Positions 27,794 through 38,066 of a stretch of 64,000 nt of DNA are shown here, one piece after another. The stretch spans positions 310,001 to 374,000 of the forward strand of contig NZ_AYTO01000034.1 in assembly GCF_000507145.1 (NCBI RefSeq). The letters run 5' to 3'. The position numbers were made by a program, and so were the translations under genes. Below the pieces are notes generated by a model, which saw nothing but the letters and a program-made list of their open reading frames with translations, did no database searches and was not told the DNA's origin. This DNA is from Bacillus tequilensis KCTC 13622 (lineage in GTDB: Bacteria > Bacillota > Bacilli > Bacillales > Bacillaceae). Each line of letters opens with the position of its first letter. The stretch's first letter is position 1.

Positions 27794-27800
27794 TGTCGAA
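27794..27800 (+). promoter_or_regulatory. Spo0A box upstream of sinI
   Basis: TGTCGAA, the core 0A-box, in the 27629-27812 gap between sinI and yqhG. It is the only perfect copy here and fits the Spo0A~P-dependent sinI P1 promoter. The remainder of the gap is AT-rich with no other clear element. Confidence 0.7.
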
Positions 27801-27812
27801 TGGTAAAAAAAG

Positions 27813-28607
27813 TTAGCCTGACATATTACTTTGCAAATAAAATAATCCGCCATTTTCAATTCCAACTGATATCTTTGGTTGATACAAGGCTTTCAGCGCC
27901 TGTTTTTCCAGATGATACTCTTCTGGTTTTTCTTCTATATGCTCATAAAACTTGTCAAGCAATATCATATCGTTTTTCCACCTGGTTACCGCCTGCTCTG
28001 CCCAGTCTGACGGCTCCTGCATGGCGGATTTGGCAATATAATTTTCCATCCGTTTAAGGCCGCTTTCTGGTTTGATCATAGGTGATATGGTGAAGCAATA
28101 ATCACATATTTGAGACGTGAGTGAAAGCTGTGTCAGCTTGCTTTGAAAGTCTTCAATGATGGTTCCAGAGACTAGGTGAAGACCTAGTGACAATAGCTTA
28201 TCCTTTTTCATGTCGGACTGGTATGAAATCGTGACGTTTATACCAAGCCAAGGCTGAAGTGGGACTTTAGCTCCGACTGATTCAATTTTCTCATACATTC
28301 TGGTAAATCTCCCATTTTGTTTAACTGCTTTAAATATTTGAAAGAGACGGGGCGCCCCAAAATAAATAAATTCTCCGTCTAGGTCTTTTGGTGTGTTTTC
28401 TTTATCTGTAATAAAAGTGATTTTCATCGGATTCGGATCGCCGCCAGTCTTCTCGCGCCAGTGCCAGTAGAAAGGGCGGTTCATGATTTGTTTGTCCATT
28501 TCAACTGTAAGCTGTACTGTCATATAGCCTAAGCTTTGATCGATGATTTGGCAGCTGTTTGCTTGGAAAAAACGCAGCAGAAAATCGTGAACCTCTTGCT
28601 GTCTCAC
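27813..28607 (-). CDS. yqhG: Conserved protein YqhG
   Basis: 264 residues, no signal peptide or membrane segment. Sequence has mixed alpha/beta character with conserved-looking aromatic blocks (PFYWHWREKTGG, EFIYFGAPRLFQIF) and a Glu/Lys-rich helical C-terminal half. No domain I can name. It follows yqhH by 20 bases in the same direction, so the two form a probable operon; a protein that accompanies a SNF2 helicase may be a nucleic-acid-binding or regulatory partner. Function unknown. Confidence 0.88.
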   Translation of the reverse strand: MRQQEVHDFLLRFFQANSCQIIDQSLGYMTVQLTVEMDKQIMNRPFYWHWREKTGGDPNPMKITFITDKENTPKDLDGEFIYFGAPRLFQIFKAVKQNGRFTRMYEKIESVGAKVPLQPWLGINVTISYQSDMKKDKLLSLGLHLVSGTIIEDFQSKLTQLSLTSQICDYCFTISPMIKPESGLKRMENYIAKSAMQEPSDWAEQAVTRWKNDMILLDKFYEHIEEKPEEYHLEKQALKALYQPKISVGIENGGLFYLQSNMSG

Positions 28608-28627
28608 TCGTAAAACCTCCTCACAGG

Positions 28628-30301
28628 CTAAGATCCTCTTTTTTCAGCAGGCTGATGTTCTTTATAAGATAAAAATGAGGTTAAGTTATCCATTTTTATT
28701 TTCATTTCTTCTTCAGTTGCTGAATGGTACAAAATGTCGTGCAGGTGCTCTTCAAAATTGTTCACTTGAATTTTCGTTAAAATATCATCAAGTTCACCGA
28801 CCACTTTTTCAAACAAATGAATTTTCTCATATAACAGCTTTAAAATATGCTCCTCCACCGTATGTTTTGTCGCCATGTTATAAATGTGCACGTCACGCTC
28901 CTGCCCGAGCCTGTGGATTCTTCCGATTCTCTGCTCCAGACGCATCGGATTCCATGGTAGGTCATAGTTGATCATGTGATTGCAAAATTGCAGGTTGATT
29001 CCTTCACCGCCGGCTTCAGTTGCAATCAGAACTTGGATTTTCCCGCGGAAAAGATCCTTCATCCAGTCTTTTTTCCCGCGTTTAAATCCGCCTCTGAACG
29101 GCACAGAACTGATGCCGTTTTGCTGTAGAAACCATTGCAGGTAAATCTGGGTTGCCCGGTATTCTGTGAAAATGATGACCTTATCGTCTATCTTTTTGAT
29201 CAGGTCAACCACTTGAAGCGCTTTAGAGTTTTGTGTCACTTGATTGATGCGATCTATTAAAATCGATATGGTGTGCTCATCAATGGCTGGTGCTTGTTTG
29301 TCTTTTTGATCGAGCATTTTTTTCAGCGTCATATAGACTGCTTCTCTGCTCGAACAGCACTCCCTTTGCAAGGTCATAATCGAGAACATGCTGGCCGGCT
29401 TGTTGCTGGCTTCCTTCAGACTGGAAATCTCATCGTAAAGCGCCTGCTCCGTTGGAGAAAATTCGATTGGCACTGTTTCAACATGACGCTGTTTCCAATT
29501 CAGTCCGGTGTCATGCCGCCTGTTGCGGATCATCACCTTATTCACAAGATCTTTTAAATGCTCATGCGCTTCTAAACTGGATTTCTTCTTGGCGAACTCT
29601 TCCTGAAAGTGATTCTGGCTGCCTAAATGGCCCGGCTTTAATAAGGACACTAAATTGAAAATTTCTTCGATACGATTTTGGATCGGCGTCGCGGTAAGAA
29701 GCAGGCAATATTTTTTTACGAGATTCTGGACGAATTCATAGTTCTTCGTTTTGCTGTTTTTCAGTTTGTGCGCCTCATCAATAATGACGAGATCGTATGG
29801 GATTGACAGGACGATTTCACGGTGGGGCGAACGCTTTGCGGTGTCGATTGATGAGACGACAATATCGCATTGCTCCCACACATAGCTTTTCTTTTGTTCA
29901 ACAGCCGGGATCAAAAATTTTTCCTGAAGCTCTTTGACCCACTGTGAGACAAGGGAAGCAGGCACAAGGATCAATATTTTTTTTGCTAAACCGCGAATCA
30001 TGTATTCTTTTAGAATCAGGCCGGCTTCAACAGTTTTCCCGAGACCCACCTCATCTGCTAAAATTGCTTTCCCGTTCATTTTTTCAACCACTTTTTGCGC
30101 CACCTCAAGCTGGTGGGGGAGCGGTGTAAAGGAAGGCAGGTATAAAGGGGCCCGTAAGCCTTCAAATTCAGGAATGGCTAATGTTTTCTGGATTTCCGCA
30201 GAAAGCTTGTACAGTTCCCAGTTCGCCCACGGTCCATCATTTTTTAGTTTTTCGGCGAATTCTTCAGGCCATTTTGCATCGTAGATCATTTCTGTGTCCA
30301 T
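28628..30301 (-). CDS. yqhH: SNF2/RapA-like helicase YqhH
   Basis: 557 residues, only the two-lobe helicase core. Motif I DEVGLGKTVEAG (about residue 80), motif II DEAH (VIIDEAHKL), motif III LLTATPIQN, motif V ATEAGGEGINLQ and motif VI QRIGRIHRLGQ are all present. RapA/HepA family members translocate on DNA and recycle RNA polymerase, but YqhH lacks the Tudor-like RapA N-terminal domains and the large C-terminal parts. DNA translocase with unknown target. Upstream of yqhG; divergent from the glycine riboswitch. Confidence 0.94.
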   Translation of the reverse strand: MDTEMIYDAKWPEEFAEKLKNDGPWANWELYKLSAEIQKTLAIPEFEGLRAPLYLPSFTPLPHQLEVAQKVVEKMNGKAILADEVGLGKTVEAGLILKEYMIRGLAKKILILVPASLVSQWVKELQEKFLIPAVEQKKSYVWEQCDIVVSSIDTAKRSPHREIVLSIPYDLVIIDEAHKLKNSKTKNYEFVQNLVKKYCLLLTATPIQNRIEEIFNLVSLLKPGHLGSQNHFQEEFAKKKSSLEAHEHLKDLVNKVMIRNRRHDTGLNWKQRHVETVPIEFSPTEQALYDEISSLKEASNKPASMFSIMTLQRECCSSREAVYMTLKKMLDQKDKQAPAIDEHTISILIDRINQVTQNSKALQVVDLIKKIDDKVIIFTEYRATQIYLQWFLQQNGISSVPFRGGFKRGKKDWMKDLFRGKIQVLIATEAGGEGINLQFCNHMINYDLPWNPMRLEQRIGRIHRLGQERDVHIYNMATKHTVEEHILKLLYEKIHLFEKVVGELDDILTKIQVNNFEEHLHDILYHSATEEEMKIKMDNLTSFLSYKEHQPAEKRGS

Positions 30302-30457
30302 TGCTTTGAAACCGCCTTTCTTATTCTTCGATTCTTAAAATGAACAATATAGAAAATCTGCCCAAATTGCTGTTGCCCAGCATATCATGATGATGGTAGG
30401 ATATGAGTATGTATTTGATGTAAGATATTGCTATAGTATGTCCATAACAGCATGAAA

Positions 30458-30698
30458 ATATGAGCGGATGACAGCAAGGGGAGAGACCTGACCGAAAAAC
30501 TCGGGATACAGGCGCCGAAGGAGCAAACTGCGGAGTGAATCTCTCAGGCAAAAGAACTCTTGCTCGACGCAACTCTGGAGAGTGTTTGCGTGAATGCGCA
30601 AGCCACCAAAGGGGACGTCTTTGCATATGCAAAGTAAACTTTCAGGTGCCAGGACAGAGAGCCTTCATTTTATATGAGGTGTTTCTCTGTCCTTTTTT
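30458..30698 (+). ncRNA. Tandem glycine riboswitch with terminator expression platform
   Basis: Two consecutive glycine aptamers are recognised by the conserved motifs GGGAGAGACC, GGCGCCGAAGGAGCAAACTG and CTCTCAGGCAAAAG for the first, and GACGCAACTCTGGAGAGTG, CACCAAAGGGG and AACTTTCAGG for the second. The linker is short, as in the cooperative gcvT riboswitch. A hairpin then follows (AGGACAGAGA paired with TCTCTGTCCT, T6 tract at 30691) which is the transcription terminator; glycine binding should prevent it and turn on the glycine-cleavage operon. Located 43 bases before gcvT. Confidence 0.95.
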
Positions 30699-30741
30699 GT
30701 ATCGTTTTTTAGCTGCACCGTTGAAAAAGGGGAGGAATTTG

Positions 30742-31830
30742 ATGCTGAAAAGAACGCCGTTATTTGAACTGTATAAAGAATATGGAGGGAAAACAATTGA
30801 TTTCGGAGGCTGGGAGCTTCCTGTTCAATTTTCTTCTATAAAAAAGGAACACGAGTATGTCCGGACTGCGGCCGGACTGTTTGATGTTTCTCATATGGGA
30901 GAAATCGAAGTGTCCGGAAACGACAGTCTGTCATTTTTGCAAAAGCTGCTGACAAATGACATTTCCGCATTAACGCCGGGCCGTGCGTTATATACGGCGA
31001 TGTGCTATCCGGATGGCGGAACCGTCGATGATTTACTTGTCTATCAAAAAGGAGAGAACCGCTATCTGCTTGTCATTAATGCTTCTAATATAGATAAAGA
31101 CCTGGCATGGATGAAAGAACATGCAACAGGTGATGTGCAGATTGATAATCAGTCAGATCAAATTGCGCTCTTGGCTGTTCAAGGGCCGAAAGCAGAAACA
31201 ATTTTAAAAAAACTGACAGCATCAGAGGTGTCTGCTTTAAAGCCGTTTTCGTTTATTGATGATGCTGATATCAGCGGCTGCAAAGCACTCATTTCGCGCA
31301 CCGGCTATACGGGTGAGGACGGGTTTGAAATTTACTGCCGTGCTCATGATGCAATGCATTTGTGGAAGCAAATCATTGATGCGGGTGAGGACTACGGACT
31401 GATTCCATGCGGACTCGGCGCACGTGATACGCTCCGGTTTGAAGCGAAGCTCCCGCTCTACGGCCAGGAGCTGACACGGGATATTACACCGATTGAAGCA
31501 GGTATAGGCTTTGCCGTAAAGCACAAAAAAGAGTCTGACTTTTTCGGTAAGTCAGTATTGAGTGAACAGAAAGAAAACGGGGCGAAGCGGAAGCTTGTCG
31601 GCCTTGAAATGATTGAAAAAGGAATACCGCGGCACGGGTATGAAGTGTTCCATAATGGTGATTCCGTCGGAAAGGTGACAACAGGCACGCAGTCACCGAC
31701 ATTAGGGAAAAACGTCGGCCTTGCCCTAGTTGCTGCGGAAGCGAGTGAAATCGGGACAGTTGTAGAGGTGGAGATTCGTACAAAATTAGTAAAAGCAAAG
31801 GTTGTCAAAACACCATTTTATAAACGCTAA
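30742..31830 (+). CDS. gcvT: Aminomethyltransferase (glycine cleavage T protein)
   Basis: 362 residues from ATG 30742 behind GGGGAGGAATTTG; the open frame extending to 30535 lies in the riboswitch and is rejected. Hallmarks: folate-binding domain with [10 protein letters not shown] near the N-terminus, GALYTAM-like segment, and [18 protein letters not shown] late in the protein. It transfers the methylene group from lipoyl-H to tetrahydrofolate, releasing ammonia. First gene of gcvT-gcvPA-gcvPB, controlled by the riboswitch. Confidence 0.97.
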   Translation: MLKRTPLFELYKEYGGKTIDFGGWELPVQFSSIKKEHEYVRTAAGLFDVSHMGEIEVSGNDSLSFLQKLLTNDISALTPGRALYTAMCYPDGGTVDDLLVYQKGENRYLLVINASNIDKDLAWMKEHATGDVQIDNQSDQIALLAVQGPKAETILKKLTASEVSALKPFSFIDDADISGCKALISRTGYTGEDGFEIYCRAHDAMHLWKQIIDAGEDYGLIPCGLGARDTLRFEAKLPLYGQELTRDITPIEAGIGFAVKHKKESDFFGKSVLSEQKENGAKRKLVGLEMIEKGIPRHGYEVFHNGDSVGKVTTGTQSPTLGKNVGLALVAAEASEIGTVVEVEIRTKLVKAKVVKTPFYKR

Positions 31831-31859
31831 TATTTTTTCTTGGGGAGAGGAGTCAACAC

Positions 31860-33206
31860 ATGAAGCACCGTTATTTGCCCGCAACAGAAAAGGATAAACA
31901 GGAAATGCTCGCTGCTATCGGCGTAAGCGGCATTGATGAATTATTTGCTGATATACCGGAAAACGTCAGATATAAAAAAGAGTATCAAATCAAAAAAGCG
32001 AAATCAGAAACAGAATTAACAAAAGAACTGACAAAGCTGGCCTCTAAAAATCGTGATACCGTGCAACACGCATCTTTTTTAGGAGCGGGTGTATATGACC
32101 ATTATCAGCCTGTCATTGTGGATCATGTCATTTCACGCTCTGAGTTTTATACCGCGTATACGCCTTATCAGCCGGAAATTTCACAAGGGGAGCTTCAGGC
32201 CATTTTTGAATTCCAAACGATGATCTGTGAACTGACAGGAATGGATATCGCCAACTCCTCTATGTATGATGGCGGTACAGCCTTGGCGGAAGCGGCAATG
32301 CTTGCTTCAGGTCACACGAAAAAGAAAAAAATTGTTGTGTCAAAAACTGTGCATCCTGAATCGAGAGAAGTGCTGAAAACATACGCAAAAGGTCAGTATA
32401 TTGAAGTCGTTGAAATTCCCGCTCCAGATGGCGTTACTGATCTTGATGCTTTGCGCCAAAATGTTTGCGAGGATACAGCCGCAGTGATCGTTCAGTACCC
32501 GAATTTTTTTGGCCGGATCGAGCCGTTAAAGGATATTGAACCTATCGCTCACCAAGGGAAATCCATGTTTATTGTGTCATCCAACCCGCTTGCGCTAGGC
32601 CTTCTCACGCCGCCGGGCAAGTTTCAGGCTGATATCGTCGTCGGTGATGCGCAGCCTTTCGGTATTCCTTCAGCTTACGGCGGCCCGCATTGCGGATTTT
32701 TTGCCGTCACCAAAAAATTAATGAGAAAGGTGCCTGGCCGCCTCGTTGGACAAACGGTAGACGAAAATGGGAAAAGAGGCTTTGTGCTTACTTTACAAGC
32801 TAGGGAGCAGCATATCCGCCGGGATAAAGCAACATCAAACATCTGCTCGAACCAAGCTTTAAATGCGTTGGCAGCTTCTGTGTCCATGACTGCTCTCGGG
32901 AAAAACGGGGTAAAAGACATCGCCCGCCAAAACCTTCTAAAAGCCAGCTACGCAAAGGAAGAAGCAAAAAAAGCAGGCCTTACCGTGATATTTGACGGTG
33001 CGATGTTTAATGAATTTGTCATCAAACTGAATGAACCGGTGAAAGCTGTGAACCACCGTTTGCTGGCAAAAGGCATCATCGGCGGATATGATCTTGGGCT
33101 GACGTATCCGGAGCTGGACTGTCATATGCTGATTGCTGTCACGGAGCTGAGAACAAAAGAAGAAATTGACGCACTCATTCAGGAATTGGGGGATCGCCAT
33201 GAGTAA
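31860..33206 (+). CDS. gcvPA: Glycine dehydrogenase (decarboxylating) subunit 1
   Basis: 448 residues, start behind GGGGAGAGGAGTCAACAC. N-terminal half of the split P protein: [40 protein letters not shown] and [13 protein letters not shown] are typical. Fold type I PLP enzyme whose lysine is supplied by subunit 2. The heterodimer decarboxylates glycine and loads aminomethyl onto lipoyl-H. It overlaps gcvPB by 8 bases, so subunits are made in balance. Confidence 0.97.
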   Translation: MKHRYLPATEKDKQEMLAAIGVSGIDELFADIPENVRYKKEYQIKKAKSETELTKELTKLASKNRDTVQHASFLGAGVYDHYQPVIVDHVISRSEFYTAYTPYQPEISQGELQAIFEFQTMICELTGMDIANSSMYDGGTALAEAAMLASGHTKKKKIVVSKTVHPESREVLKTYAKGQYIEVVEIPAPDGVTDLDALRQNVCEDTAAVIVQYPNFFGRIEPLKDIEPIAHQGKSMFIVSSNPLALGLLTPPGKFQADIVVGDAQPFGIPSAYGGPHCGFFAVTKKLMRKVPGRLVGQTVDENGKRGFVLTLQAREQHIRRDKATSNICSNQALNALAASVSMTALGKNGVKDIARQNLLKASYAKEEAKKAGLTVIFDGAMFNEFVIKLNEPVKAVNHRLLAKGIIGGYDLGLTYPELDCHMLIAVTELRTKEEIDALIQELGDRHE

Positions 33207-34665
33207 TCAGGATCAGGCACTTATATTTGAACTTTCCAGAGAAGGCCGTATCGGCTACAGTCTGCCGGAGCTCGATGTACCAGAAATCAAATTGGAGGAC
33301 CTCCTGTCAGACACCTATATCCGTGACGAGGACGCAGAACTGCCGGAGGTGTCCGAGCTGGATATCATGCGCCATTTTACAGCGCTTTCCAAACGTAATC
33401 ACGGGGTGGATTCCGGATTTTACCCGCTCGGTTCCTGCACGATGAAATACAATCCGAAAATAAATGAAAAAATTGCGCGCATTCCTGGATTTGCTGCGAT
33501 ACATCCTTTACAGGACGAGGACACGGTGCAGGGTGCTTTAGAGCTTTTATATGATTTAAGCAGGCACCTTGAGGAAATTACGGGTATGGATGAAGTCACG
33601 CTTCAGCCCGCTGCCGGAGCGCACGGTGAATGGACGGGGCTGATGATGATCCGGGCCTATCATGAAGGGCGCGGCGATTTTAAGCGGACGAAGGTCATCG
33701 TTCCTGATTCTGCGCACGGGACGAATCCTGCTTCAGCGACAGTAGCAGGCTTTGAAACCATAACGGTGAAATCAAATGGAAATGGGCTTGTCGATCTGGA
33801 GGATTTAAAAAGAGCGGTGAATGAAGAAACTGCGGCTCTTATGCTGACGAATCCGAACACGCTCGGCTTGTTTGAGGAACAGATCACCGAGATGGCGGAC
33901 ATTGTTCACCAAGCGGGCGGAAAACTGTACTATGACGGTGCGAATTTAAATGCCGTTTTAAGTAAAGCGAGACCGGGGGATATGGGGTTTGACGTGGTGC
34001 ATCTCAACTTGCATAAAACATTCACCGGACCTCATGGAGGCGGTGGCCCGGGTTCAGGTCCTGTCGGTGTAAAAAAAGACCTGATTCCTTACTTGCCAAA
34101 ACCAGTTTTAATCAAAAAAGAAGACCGCTTCACGTTTGATCATGACCGCCCTCATGCGATCGGCCGCGTGAAGCCGTATTACGGCAACTTCGGCATCAAT
34201 GTCAGAGCGTATACGTACATTCGCTCCATGGGGCCTGACGGGTTAAAGGCTGTTACTGAGAACGCAGTGTTAAACGCTAACTATATGATGAGAAAGCTTG
34301 CGCCTTATTACGATCTTCCATTTGATCGCCATTGCAAGCATGAATTTGTTTTGTCAGGGAAGCGGCAGAAAAAGCTGGGGGTGCGTACGCTTGATATAGC
34401 AAAACGGCTGCTTGACTTCGGCTATCATCCGCCGACGATTTACTTCCCTCTTAATGTTGAAGAATGTATCATGATTGAGCCGACCGAGACGGAATCAAAG
34501 GAAACACTGGATGCGTTTATCGAGGCTATGATTCAAATCGCAAGGGAAGCGGAGGAAAATCCGGAGCTTGTCCAAGAGGCGCCTCATACGACGATTGTAA
34601 AAAGAATGGATGAAACAAGAGCGGCGAGGCAGCCGGTGCTTAGATACGAAGCGGAAAAGAGTTAA
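33199..34665 (+). CDS. gcvPB: Glycine dehydrogenase (decarboxylating) subunit 2
   Basis: 488 residues from ATG 33199 (behind TTGGGGGATCGCC). It carries the PLP-lysine motif [20 protein letters not shown] around residues 269-288 and [14 protein letters not shown] near residue 75, both diagnostic of P-protein subunit 2. Pairs with GcvPA. The H protein and lipoamide dehydrogenase genes are elsewhere. Ends in a strong terminator. Confidence 0.97.
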   Translation: MSNQDQALIFELSREGRIGYSLPELDVPEIKLEDLLSDTYIRDEDAELPEVSELDIMRHFTALSKRNHGVDSGFYPLGSCTMKYNPKINEKIARIPGFAAIHPLQDEDTVQGALELLYDLSRHLEEITGMDEVTLQPAAGAHGEWTGLMMIRAYHEGRGDFKRTKVIVPDSAHGTNPASATVAGFETITVKSNGNGLVDLEDLKRAVNEETAALMLTNPNTLGLFEEQITEMADIVHQAGGKLYYDGANLNAVLSKARPGDMGFDVVHLNLHKTFTGPHGGGGPGSGPVGVKKDLIPYLPKPVLIKKEDRFTFDHDRPHAIGRVKPYYGNFGINVRAYTYIRSMGPDGLKAVTENAVLNANYMMRKLAPYYDLPFDRHCKHEFVLSGKRQKKLGVRTLDIAKRLLDFGYHPPTIYFPLNVEECIMIEPTETESKETLDAFIEAMIQIAREAEENPELVQEAPHTTIVKRMDETRAARQPVLRYEAEKS

Positions 34666-34667
34666 AT

Positions 34668-34698
34668 AAAAACAGCTGTCTGTTAGACAGCTGTTTTT
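34668..34698. terminator. Bidirectional terminator between gcvPB and yqhL
   Basis: AAAAACAGCTGTC / GACAGCTGTTTTT with a 5-base loop; perfect 13-bp stem with A and T arms. Confidence 0.94.
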
Positions 34699-34700
34699 AT

Positions 34701-35081
34701 TTAGTTCTTCGCTTTAATCTTTCCGCCCCACTTTTTAAAGCCGCCTTTTAAGTTGTAAATCTCAGTGCAGCCGTTTTTGCGCAGGGTTTGTGCCGCGCGT
34801 CCGCTACGGACACTGTTTTGGCAGTACAGGTAGACAGGCTTGTCCGGACGGATTTCGTTTTTTCTCTGTTTCAGCTGGGAAAGCGGAATGTTGCGTGCAC
34901 CTAAAATGTGTCCGCCCTCAAACTCGTTCGGTTCACGAACATCAATGAGCTGTGCTTTTCGGTAACCCGCGCGGAATTCTTCTTCCGTAAGTGTTTTCAT
35001 AATTCGCTGCTGATACACATATGAAGCAATCATATAGACGAGAAACGCAGCAAAAATAATTAAAACGATCATATTAGACAA
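34701..35081 (-). CDS. yqhL: Membrane-anchored rhodanese-like protein YqhL
   Basis: 126 residues. N-terminal transmembrane helix (about 3-22) and a rhodanese domain (about 40-120) with active-site Cys87 in the loop YCQNSVRSGRAA. The family transfers sulfane sulfur from thiosulfate or persulfides to thiol acceptors; a single-domain, membrane-tethered form may handle sulfur trafficking near the membrane. GGAGT ribosome site. Divergent from lipM. Physiological role not known. Confidence 0.92.
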   Translation of the reverse strand: MSNMIVLIIFAAFLVYMIASYVYQQRIMKTLTEEEFRAGYRKAQLIDVREPNEFEGGHILGARNIPLSQLKQRKNEIRPDKPVYLYCQNSVRSGRAAQTLRKNGCTEIYNLKGGFKKWGGKIKAKN

Positions 35082-35271
35082 TGTGATTCTACTCCTTTAG
35101 CATATAAAATCAAAACCTTGCTTCTTAAAACAAGGCCATAGAGCCGTTTTCGACAAATACTATTATAGTAAAGCACGGCGTGATTGTCATCCATAATGGA
35201 ACGAAAATATTTTTCATTTTCCCGGCAGTTTGATAAACTGATTCTATTAAAACGGTAAGGAAGGTCTCAAA

Positions 35272-36108
35272 ATGGAAAAAGAAACTTGGCGGTTTATAGA
35301 CTCAGGCAACGCAAGTCCGGCATTCAATATGGCGCTTGATGAAGCGCTTTTATATTGGCATAGCGAAAAGAAAATTCCTCCGGTTATCCGTTTTTACGGC
35401 TGGAATCCGGCGACACTTTCTGTAGGGTATTTTCAAAATATTAAAAAGGAAATCAATTTTGAAGCAGTACATAAGTATAATCTCGGATTTGTCAGACGCC
35501 CGACCGGCGGAAGAGGTGTGCTGCATGATCAGGAATTGACATACAGCGTGATTGTTTCAGAAGAGCATCCCGAAATGCCGGCGACTGTTACTGAGGCATA
35601 CCGGGTCATTTCAGAAGGCATACTCCAAGGCTTTAGAAATCTCGGCCTGGACGCTTACTTTGCCATCCCGAGAACTGAAAAAGAAAAAGAAAGCTTAAAA
35701 AATCCGCGGTCATCTGTTTGTTTTGACGCGCCTTCGTGGTATGAGCTGGTGGTCGAGGGACGCAAGGTAGCAGGTAGCGCGCAAACGAGACAAAAAGGCG
35801 TGATTCTCCAGCACGGCTCCATTCTGCTTGATTTGGATGAGGATAAGCTGTTCGATCTGTTCTTGTATCCGAGTGAAAGAGTCAGAGAACGCATGCAGCG
35901 CAATTTCAAAAATAAAGCGGTTGCCATTAATGAACTCACTGAAAAGCGGGTAACGATGGATGAGGCCCGTAAAGCATTTAAAGAAGGGTTTGAAACAGGA
36001 CTTAACATTCTGTTGGAGCCGTACGAGCTATCTGGGGAGGAACTTGATTTTGTTCATCATTTGGCAGAAACAAAATACGCCTCAGATGAATGGAATTATA
36101 AGCGGTAA
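35272..36108 (+). CDS. lipM: Octanoyl-ACP:protein octanoyltransferase LipM
   Basis: 278 residues. BPL/LplA-type fold with the catalytic Cys150 in [10 protein letters not shown] and the lysine in [31 protein letters not shown] is the substrate-binding signature. It moves octanoyl from ACP to GcvH, the first step of lipoate synthesis in B. subtilis (then LipA and LipL). Presence a few genes after the glycine-cleavage operon is consistent. GTAAGGAAGGT precedes the ATG. Confidence 0.95.
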   Translation: MEKETWRFIDSGNASPAFNMALDEALLYWHSEKKIPPVIRFYGWNPATLSVGYFQNIKKEINFEAVHKYNLGFVRRPTGGRGVLHDQELTYSVIVSEEHPEMPATVTEAYRVISEGILQGFRNLGLDAYFAIPRTEKEKESLKNPRSSVCFDAPSWYELVVEGRKVAGSAQTRQKGVILQHGSILLDLDEDKLFDLFLYPSERVRERMQRNFKNKAVAINELTEKRVTMDEARKAFKEGFETGLNILLEPYELSGEELDFVHHLAETKYASDEWNYKR

Positions 36109-36145
36109 ACAGGGCTTTTGGCCTGCCGGGCATCCTTGTTTTTTC
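36106..36145 (+). terminator. Probable terminator after lipM
   Basis: AAACAGGG and CCTTGTTT pair imperfectly around an inner GCCTGCCGGGC hairpin, ending in TTTTTTC. It overlaps the lipM stop. Confidence 0.55.
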
Positions 36146-36207
36146 AAGTTCATTAGTGTAAACTTGTAATGGTTTATAAAGTTAAGGTGCTTTTTGGGAG
36201 GGTTTCG

Positions 36208-36636
36208 ATGACAACACCAAGTATGGAAGATTATATTGAACAGATTTATATACTGATTGAAGAAAAAGGATATGCACGGGTTTCTGATATCGCAGAAGCA
36301 TTGGCAGTCCATCCCTCCTCTGTAACAAAAATGGTTCAAAAACTAGATAAAGACGAATATTTAATTTATGAAAAATATCGCGGTCTCGTGTTAACGTCTA
36401 AAGGGAAAAAAATAGGCAAACGGCTGGTATACAGACATGAATTGCTTGAGCAGTTTTTAAGAATCATTGGTGTTGATGAAGAGAAAATATATAACGATGT
36501 CGAAGGAATCGAACATCATTTAAGCTGGAACAGCATTGATCGCATCGGAGATCTTGTGCAATATTTTGAAGAAGATGATGCTCGTAAAAAAGATCTGAAA
36601 TCAATCCAAAAGAAAACAGAACATCATAATCAGTAA
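36208..36636 (+). CDS. mntR: Manganese-responsive transcription repressor MntR
   Basis: 142 residues from ATG 36208 behind TTGGGAGGGTTTCG; an upstream in-frame start at 36169 has no ribosome site. DtxR family: winged HTH ([20 protein letters not shown]), followed by dimerisation helices. All metal-site residues are present: Asp8, Glu11, His77, Glu99, Glu102 and His103 ([26 protein letters not shown]). Under Mn2+ excess it represses mntH and mntABCD and activates efflux genes. Monocistronic with a terminator. Confidence 0.96.
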   Translation: MTTPSMEDYIEQIYILIEEKGYARVSDIAEALAVHPSSVTKMVQKLDKDEYLIYEKYRGLVLTSKGKKIGKRLVYRHELLEQFLRIIGVDEEKIYNDVEGIEHHLSWNSIDRIGDLVQYFEEDDARKKDLKSIQKKTEHHNQ

Positions 36637-36667
36637 AAAGACGGTCTCAAAGGAGGCCGTCTTTTTT
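36635..36667 (+). terminator. Terminator of mntR
   Basis: AGACGGTCTC and GAGGCCGTCT (one wobble pair), 4-base loop, preceded by AAAA and followed by TTTTTT. Confidence 0.9.
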
Positions 36668-36759
36668 GATGCGTGCGCCGCATGTCATTCGTTGGTCTAT
36701 TTCTTCGCGTATTTTCTTAAAATGATAGTACACGATCGGATGGAGGGGGAGGGAATGAG

Positions 36760-37635
36760 ATGTATATTGACGGCGTGTTTTCCGGCGGCGGAGTAAAAGG
36801 CATTGCGCTCGCAGGCGCTTATGAAGCGCTTGAGGAAAAAGGATTTCGCTTTAAAAGGATTGCGGGTACAAGCGCGGGCGCCATTATCGCCGCTTTCATT
36901 GCGTCAGGTTACACCAGTAAGGAAATCCGCGCTTTGATTGAAGAAGTGGAAGGAGAGAAATTGCTGGACCAGAGATACTCATGTCTCCCCTTAAAAATGC
37001 TCCAGTGGGTGTCCATCTACTGGCGTCTCGGCTTATACAAAGGCGACACGATGGAAAAGTGGATTGCTGATCTGTTAAGAGCGAAAGGCATAAGGGTTTT
37101 TGGTGATTTGCCAAAAGGGTCCCTGCGCCTTATCGCTTCTGATTTGACAAACGGCACCATGATTGTTTTGCCGGACGATTTAGTCCGTTACGGGTTAAAT
37201 CCTGATATGTTCCCGGTTGCCAGAGCGGTCAGAATGAGCTGCAGCATTCCGTATTTCTTCGAACCGATCAAGTTAAAAACGGCAACAGGCACCGCTACGG
37301 TTGTTGACGGAGGCGTGTTAAGCAATTTTCCAATCTGGCTGTTTTCAAAGGAAAGAAAGCGGCCTGTAATCGGTGTAACGCTTGCGCCGCGGGAAAGAGA
37401 GCGCCCGAAAAAAAATATCCGCAACGCTTTCGAGCTGTTTGGCGCCCTGTTTGAAACGATGAAGGATGCACATGACGCAAGGCATATTGCGTCACGCTAT
37501 GAACAAAACATCATTTTTCTCCCTGTTGATGACGTAATGGCGACGGAATTTCATTTAACACAACAAAAAAAGCTAGCCCTGATTGAGCTAGGTAAAAGAC
37601 GGACAGAGCTATTTTTAAAACAGTGGACCTATTAA
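36760..37635 (+). CDS. yqhO: Patatin-like phospholipase YqhO
   Basis: 291 residues. Ser-Asp dyad enzymes: oxyanion loop SGGGVKGIALAG, nucleophile GTSAG (Ser40) and the Asp in DGGVLSNFP (about residue 186). Members hydrolyse acyl chains of phospholipids. No signal peptide, so cytosolic face. The stop overlaps the stop of the convergent yqhP by four bases with no terminator in between. Confidence 0.92.
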   Translation: MYIDGVFSGGGVKGIALAGAYEALEEKGFRFKRIAGTSAGAIIAAFIASGYTSKEIRALIEEVEGEKLLDQRYSCLPLKMLQWVSIYWRLGLYKGDTMEKWIADLLRAKGIRVFGDLPKGSLRLIASDLTNGTMIVLPDDLVRYGLNPDMFPVARAVRMSCSIPYFFEPIKLKTATGTATVVDGGVLSNFPIWLFSKERKRPVIGVTLAPRERERPKKNIRNAFELFGALFETMKDAHDARHIASRYEQNIIFLPVDDVMATEFHLTQQKKLALIELGKRRTELFLKQWTY

Positions 37636-38027
37636 AAAAGCGCTCTGTTTTTCTTTTTATTCTTTTTCCCTTCTATAACAGTCAGCTGAGTCTGGCTTTT
37701 CTTCTTGAGAATCATCGGTTTAGGCTTGCTGGCGCTCGGAACGCTTCGCAGGTGGCTGACACGCCCCTTATGTCCGGCACGGTGCTTTGCTTTTTGTTCT
37801 TTCATTCGGCGCCGCGATTGTTTCGCCGCTTTTTTGAAGGCTGCCCCTTCGCTGCCCGCATTTCGATTCATTACATATTTCATAATAAAATAAATAATGA
37901 TGCCTGCCACGATGACGGTTACCGCCATTTTTGCCAATTCTCCGGGATTGGTTACCAGCACATAGAGGAACCCGAACGCTCCCAGCGCAATCAATACAGC
38001 AATAATAGGTTGTACACGATGATTCAT
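37632..38027 (-). CDS. yqhP: Small basic membrane protein YqhP
   Basis: 131 residues from ATG 38027, supported by GGAGGTGG upstream on the minus strand. Two hydrophobic segments (about 9-24 and 33-52) and a long, very basic C-terminal region (KKAAKQSRRRMKEQKAKHRA and repeats of Lys). It could bind nucleic acid or ribosomes at the membrane. A little shorter than the 168 version as I recall. Downstream of yqhQ by 40 bases on the same strand, so possibly one operon. Confidence 0.84.
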   Translation of the reverse strand: MNHRVQPIIAVLIALGAFGFLYVLVTNPGELAKMAVTVIVAGIIIYFIMKYVMNRNAGSEGAAFKKAAKQSRRRMKEQKAKHRAGHKGRVSHLRSVPSASKPKPMILKKKSQTQLTVIEGKKNKKKNRALF

Positions 38028-38066
38028 AACTGTCCACCTCCGAAAGTAATAGCAGGGCAACGGATA

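Noticed and set aside
27000-30460. Possible defence island around the SNF2 helicase
   Set aside because: No nuclease, methylase, toxin or mobile gene nearby, and the gene order is the core B. subtilis order.
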